NCBI GenBank assembly: GCA_040878185.1
Contig: JBBDMS010000007.1
Coordinates: forward strand, 1 to 39,802
Direction of reading: 5' to 3'
Source: JAWXBK01 sp040878185
GTDB lineage: Bacteria > Pseudomonadota > Alphaproteobacteria > Dongiales > Dongiaceae
Length of the DNA: 39,802 nt
Positions 16,281 to 24,866 of this stretch are shown piece after piece (positions within the stretch are counted from its first letter, which is position 1; every line of letters begins with the position of its first letter). A program made the translations under genes and the position numbers. The notes below the pieces were generated by a model, which was not told where the DNA came from, did not search any database, and worked only from the letters and a program-made list of their open reading frames with translations.

Positions 16281-17366
16281 ATGAAGAAGACCGGGCGAAT
16301 CGGCATCCTGACCAGCGGCGGCGATTGTGCCGGCTTGAACGCGGTGATCCGGGCGGTCGTCCTCCATGCCTCCGGTCAGTACGGGTGGGAGGTCGTCGGC
16401 ATTCACAATGGCACGCAAGGTCTGATGGATCGGCCGGTGTCGGCGACACCGCTGACCCCCGCCATGGTCGGTGATGTGTTGCTGCGCCAGGCCGGAACCA
16501 TTCTCGGCACCACCAATCGCGGCAATCCGTTCGCCTATCCGATGCCGGATGGGACTGTCATCGACCGCACGCCGGAAGCGATCGAGGGCTTTCGCATGCT
16601 CGGGCTCGATGCGCTGATCGGCGTCGGCGGCGACGGCTCGATGAAGATCCTGAGCGAGCTTGCCCAGCGCGGCGACATACCGCTGGTGGCGATTCCCAAA
16701 ACCATCGACAACGACGTGATGCTCACCGAGTTCTCGGTCGGATTCGAGACGGCGATGTCGACGGCGACGCTGGCGCTCGATCACCTGCAGCCGACGGCGG
16801 CCAGCCATTCGAGGGTCATGGTCCTCGAGGTGATGGGGCGCGACGCCGGGCATATCGCCATTACGGCCGGCATCGCCGGCGGCGCCGACGTGATTATCAT
16901 TCCGGAGATTCCCTGGCGGCTGGATCGCATCGCAGCCCACATCGCAGGCTTGCGCGAGCGCGGGCGCAATTTCGCGCTGGTCGTCGTTGCCGAGGCCGTG
17001 CCAACGGAGGGTGGCGAGCCGCTGAAGGCCGTGCAGAGCGCCGGCGGCCTCACCTATGGCGGGATCGGACATTATCTCGGCGACCGCATCGGCGAAGTCA
17101 CGGGTGCCGAAACCCGCGTCACTGTGCTCGGCCATGTGCAGCGCGGCGGCGTCCCCGAACCGCGCGACCGCATTCTTGCGTCGGCGTTCGGCGTGCATGC
17201 GGTCGATCTGGTCGCGGCGGGCAAGTTCAGTCGGATGGTCGCGTGGCGCAACCGGAGTGTCGTCGATGTCGCGATCGAAGAGGTGATCGCGAAACCGCGT
17301 TCGGTCAATCCGGCCGGGACGCTGGTTCGCACCGCGCGTGGGCTCGGCATATCCTTCGGCGACTGA
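16281..17366 (+). CDS. 6-phosphofructokinase
   Basis: Phosphofructokinase family A enzyme (361 residues) that phosphorylates fructose 6-phosphate. The phosphoryl-donor loop is GGDGS (116-120), which in this family favours ATP. The next motif is PKTIDND (139-145), where the Lys is typical of PPi-dependent and group III enzymes; ATP enzymes of the E. coli type have PGTIDND. The donor is therefore ambiguous, with ATP slightly favoured. MGRDAGHIA and GGVPEPRDR complete the substrate site. An AAAGGA ribosome site precedes the ATG. It is followed 22 bp later by a TIGR02444 gene. Confidence 0.9.
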   Translation: MKKTGRIGILTSGGDCAGLNAVIRAVVLHASGQYGWEVVGIHNGTQGLMDRPVSATPLTPAMVGDVLLRQAGTILGTTNRGNPFAYPMPDGTVIDRTPEAIEGFRMLGLDALIGVGGDGSMKILSELAQRGDIPLVAIPKTIDNDVMLTEFSVGFETAMSTATLALDHLQPTAASHSRVMVLEVMGRDAGHIAITAGIAGGADVIIIPEIPWRLDRIAAHIAGLRERGRNFALVVVAEAVPTEGGEPLKAVQSAGGLTYGGIGHYLGDRIGEVTGAETRVTVLGHVQRGGVPEPRDRILASAFGVHAVDLVAAGKFSRMVAWRNRSVVDVAIEEVIAKPRSVNPAGTLVRTARGLGISFGD

Positions 17367-17388
17367 GCGACGACAGACGGGGGGGCTC

Positions 17389-17928
17389 ATGGCGGCAGGC
17401 GATAACGGGTTCTGGGATTATTCGGTCAAGGCGTTCGGCATCGAAGGCGTCGCACCGGCGCTGATCGCGTTGCAGGATCGTGCGGGCGCGCATGTGAACC
17501 TGCTGCTCTTCTGCTGCTGGGCCGCTGGCGAGGGGATCGCCGTCGACACCGCCTTGCTGCGTCAGGCGCGCGAGAGCGCGGGGGCGTGGCAGACCGAAAT
17601 CGTCGAACCGCTGCGCGCGTTGCGGCGCCGGCTCAAAGGCGGGTTCGGCGATTTTCCCGCCGATCCGGTCGAGGCCTTGCGCAAGCAAATCAACGGGCTC
17701 GAGATCGAGGGCGAGCGGATCGAGCAGGGCCGTCTCGCGGCGCTGGCCGCTGCGAAACCGCGGGCGACAGCCGATGCGCGGCTCGCGGTTGCCGCGTTTG
17801 CCCGGTATTTCGCGGTACTCGGCCGCCGGCCGGACGAAACCGACGCCGGCCATCTCCGGACGGTGATCGTGCGGCTCTTCCCGGGATCGGGCCTCGACGG
17901 ACTCAACGCGTCCGATTTCGCTCCCTGA
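17389..17928 (+). CDS. TIGR02444 family protein
   Basis: Protein of 179 residues with the TIGR02444 (DUF2390) pattern FWDYSVKAFGIEGVAPALIALQDRAGAHVNLLLFCCW near the N-terminus, followed by a charged helical region. The biochemical function of the family is unknown. The ATG at 17389 has a G-rich ribosome site about 6 bp upstream. It follows pfk closely and probably shares its transcript. Its 3' end overlaps the 3' end of ubiX on the other strand by 26 bp. Confidence 0.82.
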   Translation: MAAGDNGFWDYSVKAFGIEGVAPALIALQDRAGAHVNLLLFCCWAAGEGIAVDTALLRQARESAGAWQTEIVEPLRALRRRLKGGFGDFPADPVEALRKQINGLEIEGERIEQGRLAALAAAKPRATADARLAVAAFARYFAVLGRRPDETDAGHLRTVIVRLFPGSGLDGLNASDFAP

Positions 17929-18574
17929 TCTTCTTGCGCCCCTTCAGCTGGTGTGGCGCGCGCGCGGTCGGCGCGTCCTCGCCCCAGCGCTTTACCAGAT
18001 CGCTCTCGATGCCGAAGAGATCGAGCACGCGCCCGACCGTGTGATCGACCAGATCCGCGACGCTCGCCGGTCTTGCATAAAAGGCCGGCACCGGCGGTGC
18101 AATCACGGCGCCCATCTCCGACAAAGAGAGCAGGTTGCGCAGATGGCCGGAATGAAGCGGCGTTTCGCGCAGCATCAGCACGAGGCGGCGCCGTTCCTTG
18201 AGCGTCACGTCGGCGGCGCGCGTCAGCAGGCTCGAGGTGACGCCGGTCGCGATCTCCGACATCGAACGGATCGAGCAGGGCGCGATCACCATGCCCATCG
18301 TCGCGAAAGACCCGCTCGCGATCGCAGCACCCACGTCGGCTGCCGGATAGACGATATCGGCCAGCTTGCGCACGTCGGCTGCCTTCAGATCGGTCTCGTA
18401 GGCGATCGTCATTTCGGCGGATTTCGACATCACAAGGTGTGTTTCTATGCCGGCCGTCCGCAGGACCTCCAGCATACGGATTCCATAGATCGCGCCCGAT
18501 GCCCCGCTGATGCCCACGACGAGTCGCCGGACGGCCTCATTTTTCGCGGAATTCCGTGATTTTACGGGACTCAT
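17903..18574 (-). CDS. ubiX: Flavin prenyltransferase UbiX
   Basis: Makes the prenylated FMN cofactor used by UbiD-type decarboxylases, including the one in ubiquinone synthesis. The N-terminal motif VVGISGASGAIYGIRML and the IAPCSIRSMSEIATG and LVLMLRETPLHSGHLRNLLSLSEMGAVIAPPVPAFY motifs are all typical. At 223 residues it is slightly long, with a basic C-terminal tail that overlaps the convergent TIGR02444 gene by 26 bp. No ubiD lies in the window. It is divergent from a small DUF465 gene, 70 bp away. Confidence 0.94.
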   Translation of the reverse strand: MSPVKSRNSAKNEAVRRLVVGISGASGAIYGIRMLEVLRTAGIETHLVMSKSAEMTIAYETDLKAADVRKLADIVYPAADVGAAIASGSFATMGMVIAPCSIRSMSEIATGVTSSLLTRAADVTLKERRRLVLMLRETPLHSGHLRNLLSLSEMGAVIAPPVPAFYARPASVADLVDHTVGRVLDLFGIESDLVKRWGEDAPTARAPHQLKGRKKIRERNRTR

Positions 18575-18644
18575 TTACAAGTCTTTCGGATCGGGTTTAG
18601 CATTTGATTGTGCGGTCCAATCTGCTTGTAGAAGGAGGTAACTT

Positions 18645-18806
18645 ATGCCGGATCAGGAGCAAGTTGAGGCACTAAGATCCAAGCATGCCGAACTCGAAGC
18701 GAAGATTACCGAAGAAGAAAAACGACCGGCACCCGACGACGTCAGACTCCACGAACTCAAGCGCGAAAAACTGAAGATCAAGGACGAGCTGGCTCAACAT
18801 CACTGA
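18645..18806 (+). CDS. Small DUF465 (YdcH-like) protein
   Basis: A 53-residue, highly charged helical protein: EQVEALRSKHAELEAKITEEEKRP followed by DDVRLHELKREKLKIKDELAQHH. The LKREKLKIKDEL end matches the conserved C-terminal core of DUF465. It has an excellent ribosome site, GAAGGAGG, 6 bp before the ATG, which supports expression. It is the second DUF465 gene in the window, and it is not adjacent to purE. Function is unknown. Confidence 0.82.
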   Translation: MPDQEQVEALRSKHAELEAKITEEEKRPAPDDVRLHELKREKLKIKDELAQHH

Positions 18807-18816
18807 GCCGCCGCGC

Positions 18817-18832
18817 CCGGGCGACCGCCCGG
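18817..18832. terminator. Short GC hairpin between convergent genes
   Basis: CCGGGC/GCCCGG stem with a 4-nt loop, 10 bp after the DUF465 stop and before the end of the convergent acyl-CoA ligase gene. There is no T-run, so termination activity is uncertain. Confidence 0.35.
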
Positions 18833-18890
18833 ACCAGGTTTGAACAAACGATCACGCGCTTGCTTCTCGGCGCAAAAGCGGCGGGCGTCA

Positions 18891-20534
18891 TCACGTACCG
18901 CCGCCTTCCCCGAGCGACGCGGCGCGCTCCCTTAATTTGAATTTCTGTACCTTTCCGGTCGAGGTCTTCGGCAGCGGGCCGAACACGACCGTGCGCGGAA
19001 TCTTGAAGCCGGCGAGATGCTGGCGGCAGAAATCGACGATCTCTTTCTCCGTCGCCAGCTGACTTTCCTTGAGCGTGACAAAGGCGCAAGGGCTCTCGCC
19101 CCATTTTTCATCCGGCCGCGCAACGACCGCGGCCTCGAGCACGGCGGGGTGACGGTAGAGCGCGTTCTCGACTTCGATGGTCGAGATGTTCTCGCCGCCG
19201 GAGATGATGATGTCCTTCGAGCGATCCTTGAGTTCGATATAGCTGTCCTCGTGCCAGACGCCGAGATCGCCGGAATGGAACCAGCCGCCGGCGAACGCCG
19301 CTTCGGTGGCCGTGGGATTTTTCAGATAGCCCTTCATCAAATTATGGCCGCGGAAAAAGACCTCGCCCATCGTCTTGCCGTCTTTCGGCTGGGCCGCGTG
19401 CGAATTTGCCTCGGCGACGATCAGATCCTCCAGCACCGGATAGGGCACCCCCTGACGCGATTTGAGCCGCGCCTGCTCGGCCGGCGACAGCGCGTTCCAT
19501 TCCTCGTGCCAATCGCAGACCACCGCCGGCCCATAGGTTTCGGTCAGGCCATAGACATGCGTAATATTGAAGCCCATCTCGCTCATCCGCTCGAGCACCG
19601 CGGCCGGTGGCGGTGCCGCTGCCGTCATGAACTCAATGCGGCGTCTGAAATCGCGCGGCCGCACGACGCTCTCCTGGATCATCATATTCATCACGATGGG
19701 TGCGCCGCAGAGATGGGTGGCGCGCTCGCGCTCGATCAGGTCGAACGCGGCACCTGCCTCGACGCGGCGCAGGCAGATGCTGGTGCCGGCCAGCGCCGCC
19801 AGCGTCCAGGGAAAGCACCAGCCGTTGCAATGGAACATCGGCAGGGTCCAGAGATAGACCGGGTGCGGCGGCATTTTCCAGGCGAGCGCGTTGCCGAGCG
19901 CATTCAGATAGGCGCCGCGATGGTGATAGACGACGCCCTTCGGATTGCCGGTCGTACCCGAGGTATAGTTCAGCGATATCGCGTTCCATTCATCCGCCGG
20001 CCCGCGCCAGGCGAAGTTCGGATCGCCCTCGGCGAGAAGTTCTTCATAGGTCAGCGCACCGATGCGCCGCCCGTCGGCGAAAGTCGAATCCTCGGCATCG
20101 ATCACCAGGATCTTGCGCTTCACCTCCTTGAGCGCGGCGGCCACGATTTCGGCGAATTCCGGATCGACGATCAGTGCATCGGCTTCGCCATGCTCCAGGA
20201 TGAAGGCGATCGACGGGGCATCGAGCCGGATGTTGATGGTGTTGAGCACGGCGCCGGCCATCGGAACCCCGAAATGCGACTCATATTGCGGCGGCACGTT
20301 CGGACAAAGCGTGGCGACGCTCGCGCCCTTGCCGATACCGCGCTTCGCGAGCGCCGCGGCGAGGCGACGGCAACGGGCATAGGTGTCGGCCCAATTCTGG
20401 CGCCGCGCGCCGTGCACGATCGCGATCCGGTTCGGATGAACGGCGGCGGCTTTCGGCAGGAACGACAACGGCGACAGCGGCACATAGTTCGCGTCGTTCC
20501 GGTCGAGATCCGTTTCGTAGGGACTGGTCGTCAT
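18891..20534 (-). CDS. Acyl-CoA synthetase (AMP-forming, DmdB/medium-chain type)
   Basis: Adenylate-forming acyl-CoA ligase, 547 residues. P-loop YTSGTTGNPKGV is at about 190-201. YGLTETYGP and the hinge region WFHSGDLGVWHEDSYIELKDRSKDIIISGGENIS follow. The catalytic lysine sits in LPKTSTGKVQKFKLRE near the C-terminus. The length, the starting region and the VYHHRGAYLNALGN segment resemble ligases annotated as medium-chain or 3-methylmercaptopropionate CoA ligases. The actual acid is not determined. It is divergent from prpE, 139 bp between starts. Confidence 0.87.
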   Translation of the reverse strand: MTTSPYETDLDRNDANYVPLSPLSFLPKAAAVHPNRIAIVHGARRQNWADTYARCRRLAAALAKRGIGKGASVATLCPNVPPQYESHFGVPMAGAVLNTINIRLDAPSIAFILEHGEADALIVDPEFAEIVAAALKEVKRKILVIDAEDSTFADGRRIGALTYEELLAEGDPNFAWRGPADEWNAISLNYTSGTTGNPKGVVYHHRGAYLNALGNALAWKMPPHPVYLWTLPMFHCNGWCFPWTLAALAGTSICLRRVEAGAAFDLIERERATHLCGAPIVMNMMIQESVVRPRDFRRRIEFMTAAAPPPAAVLERMSEMGFNITHVYGLTETYGPAVVCDWHEEWNALSPAEQARLKSRQGVPYPVLEDLIVAEANSHAAQPKDGKTMGEVFFRGHNLMKGYLKNPTATEAAFAGGWFHSGDLGVWHEDSYIELKDRSKDIIISGGENISTIEVENALYRHPAVLEAAVVARPDEKWGESPCAFVTLKESQLATEKEIVDFCRQHLAGFKIPRTVVFGPLPKTSTGKVQKFKLRERAASLGEGGGT

Positions 20535-20673
20535 TGGGACTTTGCGCTCCGGCAGCTCGGTCGGGCCCGGATGCTAGGCAAAGCGCACGGGATTGTCATC
20601 GGCCGGCGGATTTCCACGTTTGCAAGGGCCGGATGATGGCGGCACACTCCCGGTCCGAAACGGGAGGACAGGA

Positions 20674-22602
20674 ATGAGCGGTACGTTCGATGATGTCCAT
20701 CGCCGGTCGCTGGACGATCCGGAAGGATTCTGGGCGGAGGCCGCCCGCGCGATCGACTGGACCCGCAAATGGGACCGGGTGCTCGACGACAGCAACCCGC
20801 CTTTCTATCGCTGGTTCATCGGCGGCGAGCTGAACACCTGTTACAACTGCCTCGATAGGCATGTCGCCGCGGGGCACGGCGATCGCACGGCGCTGATCTA
20901 CGACAGCGCGATGAGCGGCACGAAGCGATCCTTCAGCTATGCTGAGCTGACCGATCTCGTCGCGCGCTTTGCCGGCGCGCTGAAGGCGCAGGGCGTCGTC
21001 AAGGGCGACCGTGTCATCCTCTATATGCCGATGGTGCCGGAAGCGGCGATCGCGATGCTGGCCTGCGCGCGGATCGGCGCGGTTCACTCCGTCGTCTTCG
21101 GCGGGTTTGCAGCGGCCGAGCTCGCGACCCGCATCGACGATGCAAAGCCGAAACTGATTGTGTCGGCCTCCTGCGGCCTCGAGCCCGGGCGTGTCGTCGA
21201 ATACAAGCCGCTGCTCGATGCCGCGATCGCGCTCGCGACGCACAAGGTCGAACATTGCATCCTGCTGCAACGGCTGGAGTGGCCTTGCGCGCTGGTCGCC
21301 GGGCGCGATCTCGACTGGAACGCCGCGATCGACGCCGCATCGCCGGCCGATTGCGTGCCGGTTGCCGCGACCGATCCGCTTTATGTCCTCTATACGTCGG
21401 GCACGACCGGCCAGCCCAAGGGCGTCGTGCGCGACAATGGCGGCCACGCCGTCGCGCTCTGCTGGTCGATGCAATATGTCTACGGCCTGAAGCCGGGCGA
21501 AGTGTATTGGGCGGCCTCCGATGTCGGCTGGGTGGTCGGCCATTCCTATATCGTCTATGGACCGCTGCTCTATGGCTGCACGTCGGTGCTCTATGAGGGG
21601 AAGCCGGTCGGCACGCCCGATGCGGGCGCCTATTGGCGCGTCATCGCCGATCATGGTGTCGCGGCGTTGTTCACCGCACCGACCGCGTTTCGCGCGATCA
21701 AGCGCGACGATCCCGACGGCAAGCTGCTTGCCCAGTACGATCTCAGCCGGTTTCGCACCTTGTTTCTTGCCGGCGAGCGTTCCGATTCCGCGACGCTCGA
21801 ATGGGCCGAAGAGAAACTCCGCGTGCCGGTCATCGATCACTGGTGGCAGACCGAAAGCGGCTGGCCGATGGCGGCCAACTGCATCGGCATCGAGATGCTG
21901 CCGGTGAAACACGGGTCGCCGACCAAACCGGTACCGGGCTGGGATGTGCGCGCGCTGCTGCCGGACGGGCGTCGGGCGAAAGCGGGCGAGATCGGCGCCA
22001 TCGCCGTCAAGCTGCCGATGCCGCCCTCGAGCCTGCCGACCTTGTGGAACGCCGATGCGCGCTTCGTCAGCGCCTATCTCGAGGATTTTCCCGGCTACTA
22101 CAAGACGGGCGATGCCGGCTATTTCGACGAAGACGGTTACATCTACATCATGGCCCGCACCGACGACATCATCAACGTCGCGGGCCATCGGCTCTCGACC
22201 GGCGCGATGGAAGAGGTGCTCGCGCAGCATCCCGATGTCGCGGAGTGTGCTGTCATCGGCGTTGCCGACGAACTGAAAGGCCAGGTGCCGCTCGGATTGC
22301 TGGTGCTGAAGGCCGGCGTTGCGAAAAGCGAGAGCGACATCGTGCGCGAGGTTGTGACGCTCGTGCGCGACCGGATCGGGCCGGTCGCGGCGTTCAAGAC
22401 CGCGACCGTGGTGAAGCGCCTGCCGAAGACGCGGTCGGGTAAAATCCTGCGCGGCACAATGCAGAAGATTGCCGACAGCGAGGAATGGAAGATGCCGGCG
22501 ACGATCGACGATCCGGCGATCCTCGACGAGATCGGCGCCGTCCTGCGCAGCATCGGCTATGCGGGTGGCGAGGGTTCGGTGGGGGACGCTCGCCCTTCGT
22601 GA
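20674..22602 (+). CDS. prpE: Propionyl-CoA synthetase (acetyl-CoA synthetase family)
   Basis: Activates propionate, and probably other short acids, to acyl-CoA. The 642-residue protein has the ACS N-terminal domain (WFIGGELNTCYNCLDRHV), the P-loop YTSGTTGQPKGV (240-251), the adenylate-binding DHWWQTESGWP and the C-terminal PKTRSGKILRGTM, whose lysine is the site acetylated in this family. ELNTCYNCLDRHV and YGLKPGEVYWAASDVGWVVGHSYIVYGPL match the PrpE branch. The ATG at 20674 follows GGGAGGACAGG. No methylcitrate-cycle genes are nearby. It converges on trcR with a shared terminator. Confidence 0.9.
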   Translation: MSGTFDDVHRRSLDDPEGFWAEAARAIDWTRKWDRVLDDSNPPFYRWFIGGELNTCYNCLDRHVAAGHGDRTALIYDSAMSGTKRSFSYAELTDLVARFAGALKAQGVVKGDRVILYMPMVPEAAIAMLACARIGAVHSVVFGGFAAAELATRIDDAKPKLIVSASCGLEPGRVVEYKPLLDAAIALATHKVEHCILLQRLEWPCALVAGRDLDWNAAIDAASPADCVPVAATDPLYVLYTSGTTGQPKGVVRDNGGHAVALCWSMQYVYGLKPGEVYWAASDVGWVVGHSYIVYGPLLYGCTSVLYEGKPVGTPDAGAYWRVIADHGVAALFTAPTAFRAIKRDDPDGKLLAQYDLSRFRTLFLAGERSDSATLEWAEEKLRVPVIDHWWQTESGWPMAANCIGIEMLPVKHGSPTKPVPGWDVRALLPDGRRAKAGEIGAIAVKLPMPPSSLPTLWNADARFVSAYLEDFPGYYKTGDAGYFDEDGYIYIMARTDDIINVAGHRLSTGAMEEVLAQHPDVAECAVIGVADELKGQVPLGLLVLKAGVAKSESDIVREVVTLVRDRIGPVAAFKTATVVKRLPKTRSGKILRGTMQKIADSEEWKMPATIDDPAILDEIGAVLRSIGYAGGEGSVGDARPS

Positions 22603-22659
22603 CGGCGCCTGGGTCCGTTCTCCCGCTCTTTTCGGATTCCGAAATCTTGGTCAGCGATA

Positions 22660-22823
22660 CCCCTCCCCCTTCCCCCTCCCGCAAGGGGAGGGGGTAAAGA
22701 AAGAATTCTCCGTCTCCCCTCCCGCACGCCGCGGTCTGCCGCGGCCGCCCGCGGCAAGGGGAGGGGGTAAAGAAAGTATTCTCCCTCCCCCCTTGAGGGG
22801 GGAGGGTAGGGAGGGGGGTGAAT
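22660..22823. repeat. CCCTCCCC-type repeat with 73-bp direct duplication
   Basis: Alternating C-rich and G-rich tracts form hairpins (for example CCCTCCCC/GGGGAGGG). A 31-bp segment, 22681-22711, recurs at 22754-22784 with one mismatch. A further tract, CTCCCCCCTTGAGGGGGGAG, follows at about 22785. It occupies the gap between prpE and trcR. This type is widespread in alphaproteobacterial genomes. No gene is seen here. Confidence 0.8.
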
Positions 22824-22848
22824 TTCGGACTGGCTGTCGCCGATAACA

Positions 22849-22880
22849 AAAAAGCCGGCGGTGAAATCCGCCGGCTTTTT
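22849..22880. terminator. Bidirectional terminator between prpE and trcR
   Basis: A 13-bp perfect stem (22849-22861 with 22868-22880) with a 6-nt loop has A5 on the left and T5 on the right. It therefore works as an intrinsic terminator on both strands. It lies 22 bp past the trcR stop. Confidence 0.92.
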
Positions 22881-22901
22881 GCTATCCGATGAAAGCGCGC
22901 G

Positions 22902-23567
22902 TCAGTTATTGCCGCTGCTGCTGCGCGTCGAAAAGATCTTCGAAATGTCGATACCGCCCGGGATCGAGCTCCGGCTTTCCGGCTCGGGGACGTGCTGCGG
23001 CTGTGCTTCGGGCTTCGGCAATTCCTTGCCGGCGCGTTCGAGCGCGCGGCGTGCGCGCTGGATCGCCGCATTGAGATCGGTCTGGCTGCAGAGGCCGAGC
23101 AGGACCGGATCGCGCGGCCGCAGATTCGTATAGTTCCAGTGCGAGCGGTCGCGGATCGCGGCGATGGTCTGCTTGGTCGTGCCGATCAAACGCGCGACCT
23201 GCGAATCCGTAAGCTCAGGATGATGGCGCAGCAGCCAGGCGATCGCGTCGGGCTTGTCCTGGCGCTTCGCGACCGGCGTGTAACGCGGGCCTTTGGTGCG
23301 CTTCACCGGCATCGGAATGTCGGTCTTCGCGATCTTGAGCTTGCCGCGCGGATTTTCCTGGCAGCGGTCGATCTCTTCCTGCGTGAGCTGGCCATTGGCG
23401 ACGGGGTCCATGCCCTGAATGCCGGTCGCGACCTCGCCGTCGGCGATGCCCTGCACCTCGAGCGGATGTACGCCACAGAAATCGGCGATCTGCTCGAAGG
23501 TGAGCGTCGTGTTCTCGATGAGCCACATGGCCGTCGCCTTGGGCATGAGCGGCATCTTGCTGGCCAT
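22902..23567 (-). CDS. trcR: Cell-cycle transcriptional regulator TrcR (DUF1013)
   Basis: Alphaproteobacterial DUF1013 protein (TrcR), a conserved DNA-binding regulator tied to cell-cycle control. The N-terminus MASKMPLMPKATAMWLIENTTLTFEQIADFCGVHPLEVQGIADGE, the middle GMDPVANGQLTQEEI, and the second helix-turn-helix-like part TDSQVARLIGTTKQTIAAIRDRSHWN are diagnostic. The C-terminal tail is Pro/Gln-rich. The ATG at 23565-23567 has GAGGAGA upstream; the in-frame extension to 23672 is not used. Length is 221 residues. It ends before a strong terminator shared with prpE. Confidence 0.92.
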   Translation of the reverse strand: MASKMPLMPKATAMWLIENTTLTFEQIADFCGVHPLEVQGIADGEVATGIQGMDPVANGQLTQEEIDRCQENPRGKLKIAKTDIPMPVKRTKGPRYTPVAKRQDKPDAIAWLLRHHPELTDSQVARLIGTTKQTIAAIRDRSHWNYTNLRPRDPVLLGLCSQTDLNAAIQRARRALERAGKELPKPEAQPQHVPEPESRSSIPGGIDISKIFSTRSSSGNN

Positions 23568-23858
23568 TTTTCTCTCCTCGCGGTTCGTCCGTCGTCCGGC
23601 GCTCGAAACCGTGTTCTCCGGGGCAGAACCCATATAAGTGGGCCCGCCCGCCCGGGAAGGACGGGTCCGCAAGCGGGTCTCGGATTTTCAGGGAGAGGCC
23701 GGACTTGCGGGATCGACGCTGGATCCTCGGGGCGGGGAGATAGCACAGGCGACCTCATCGGGGCCAGAAGGATTTGCCGCTGGAGGCTGTCAAAAGCCCG
23801 GACGGGCCGGTATCGTCCTCTATCCCGAATCGAGCAAATCAGCGGATTTTTGCGCCCA

Positions 23859-24614
23859 ATGAGTGCCCTGAACCCGCCTTTTCTGCGAACGGTAACCTGG
23901 CGGGAACGGCCCACGGCGCCGTTGGCCTATCCCTTCAGCCTGCCCTGCCTGGCCGACCCGGACTTCAGGCTGGCCTTCGATTCCCCGATCACGGTCTTCG
24001 CAGGCGAGAACGGGTCGGGCAAATCGACCCTGCTGGAGACGATTGCCGACCATATCGGGCTCGGCCGTGGCGGCGGCAGCAAGGATCATCGCGACGTGGC
24101 AGGCGACCTCGCGGGCGGTCTCGCGCAGGCGCTGCGCTTCTCCTGGCTGCCGAAGATCGCCAACGGCTTCTTCTTTCGCGCCGAAACCTATTTCGAACTG
24201 GTGCGCTATCTGGAAGAGACGGCGAAGGACTGGCCGATCATGCGGTTCAACTATGGCGGCACGCCGCTGGACGCGCAGAGTCACGGCGAGGCGTTCCTCG
24301 CTCTGTTCGAGAACCGGCTCGGCAACGACCGGCGCGCCATCTATCTGTTCGACGAACCGGAAGCGGCTTTGTCGCCGCAGCGCCTCGCGCGGTTCGTGCG
24401 TCTGCTGCGCCGTGCCGAGAAAAGTCGCAACGTGCAGATCCTGATGGCGACCCATTCCCCGGTGCTGATGGGCTATCCCGGCGTGCAACTGCTCGATCTC
24501 AGCGGCGGCGCGATCCGGCGCACCAGCCTCTTCGAGACCGATCATTTTCGGACGCTGCAGGCGTTTTTCGTCGACCCCGATGCCTACTATGAGCAGGTTT
24601 TCGCGGACGAATAG
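23859..24614 (+). CDS. AAA-type ATPase (predicted SMC/ABC-like ATP-binding protein)
   Basis: Stand-alone ATPase of 251 residues related to predicted ATPases with an ABC/RecF-like fold. Walker A is GENGSGKST (49-57). Walker B is AIYLFDEPEAALS, followed by a switch histidine in MATHSPVLMGYPG. The signature area NYGGTPLDAQSHGEAFLALF fits the SHGE-type ABC signature. No membrane part and no partner gene was found. The role is unknown; relatives are often listed as ABC transporter-like or as nuclease-associated ATPases. I chose the ATG at 23859; the open frame runs far upstream through the trcR antisense strand, which is coincidence. There is no clear ribosome site. Confidence 0.8.
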   Translation: MSALNPPFLRTVTWRERPTAPLAYPFSLPCLADPDFRLAFDSPITVFAGENGSGKSTLLETIADHIGLGRGGGSKDHRDVAGDLAGGLAQALRFSWLPKIANGFFFRAETYFELVRYLEETAKDWPIMRFNYGGTPLDAQSHGEAFLALFENRLGNDRRAIYLFDEPEAALSPQRLARFVRLLRRAEKSRNVQILMATHSPVLMGYPGVQLLDLSGGAIRRTSLFETDHFRTLQAFFVDPDAYYEQVFADE

Positions 24615-24866
24615 GCGGCGGATGGCTGCCATGCTGCCGGACGGATCGAACCGCCAAACGCAGAGGGGTTCTAACCATCTATTCGAGATGGCTTTATCGC
24701 CGATCCGAACGCCGGGGGCGCCGCGGCGCATGGCGCGACCATCGATAGTGTGAAATCGCGCCTACACGGCTCGGCCGGTTCGGGTTATCTTGATTAACCG
24801 GATATTGGCCGCTCGATCGCGCGAAGCGTCTCGAGAGCGCCGCAACAGGGACGTGACCACGGCGCC

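Noticed and set aside
22992..23858. N-terminal extension of the ATPase frame to 540 residues
   Set aside because: The extension runs antisense through trcR; the homologous protein starts at the ATG at 23859.
24615..24866. tRNA-like sequence around 24650-24690
   Set aside because: The GTTCTAACC and TTCGAGAT fragments do not extend to a cloverleaf with acceptor and anticodon stems.
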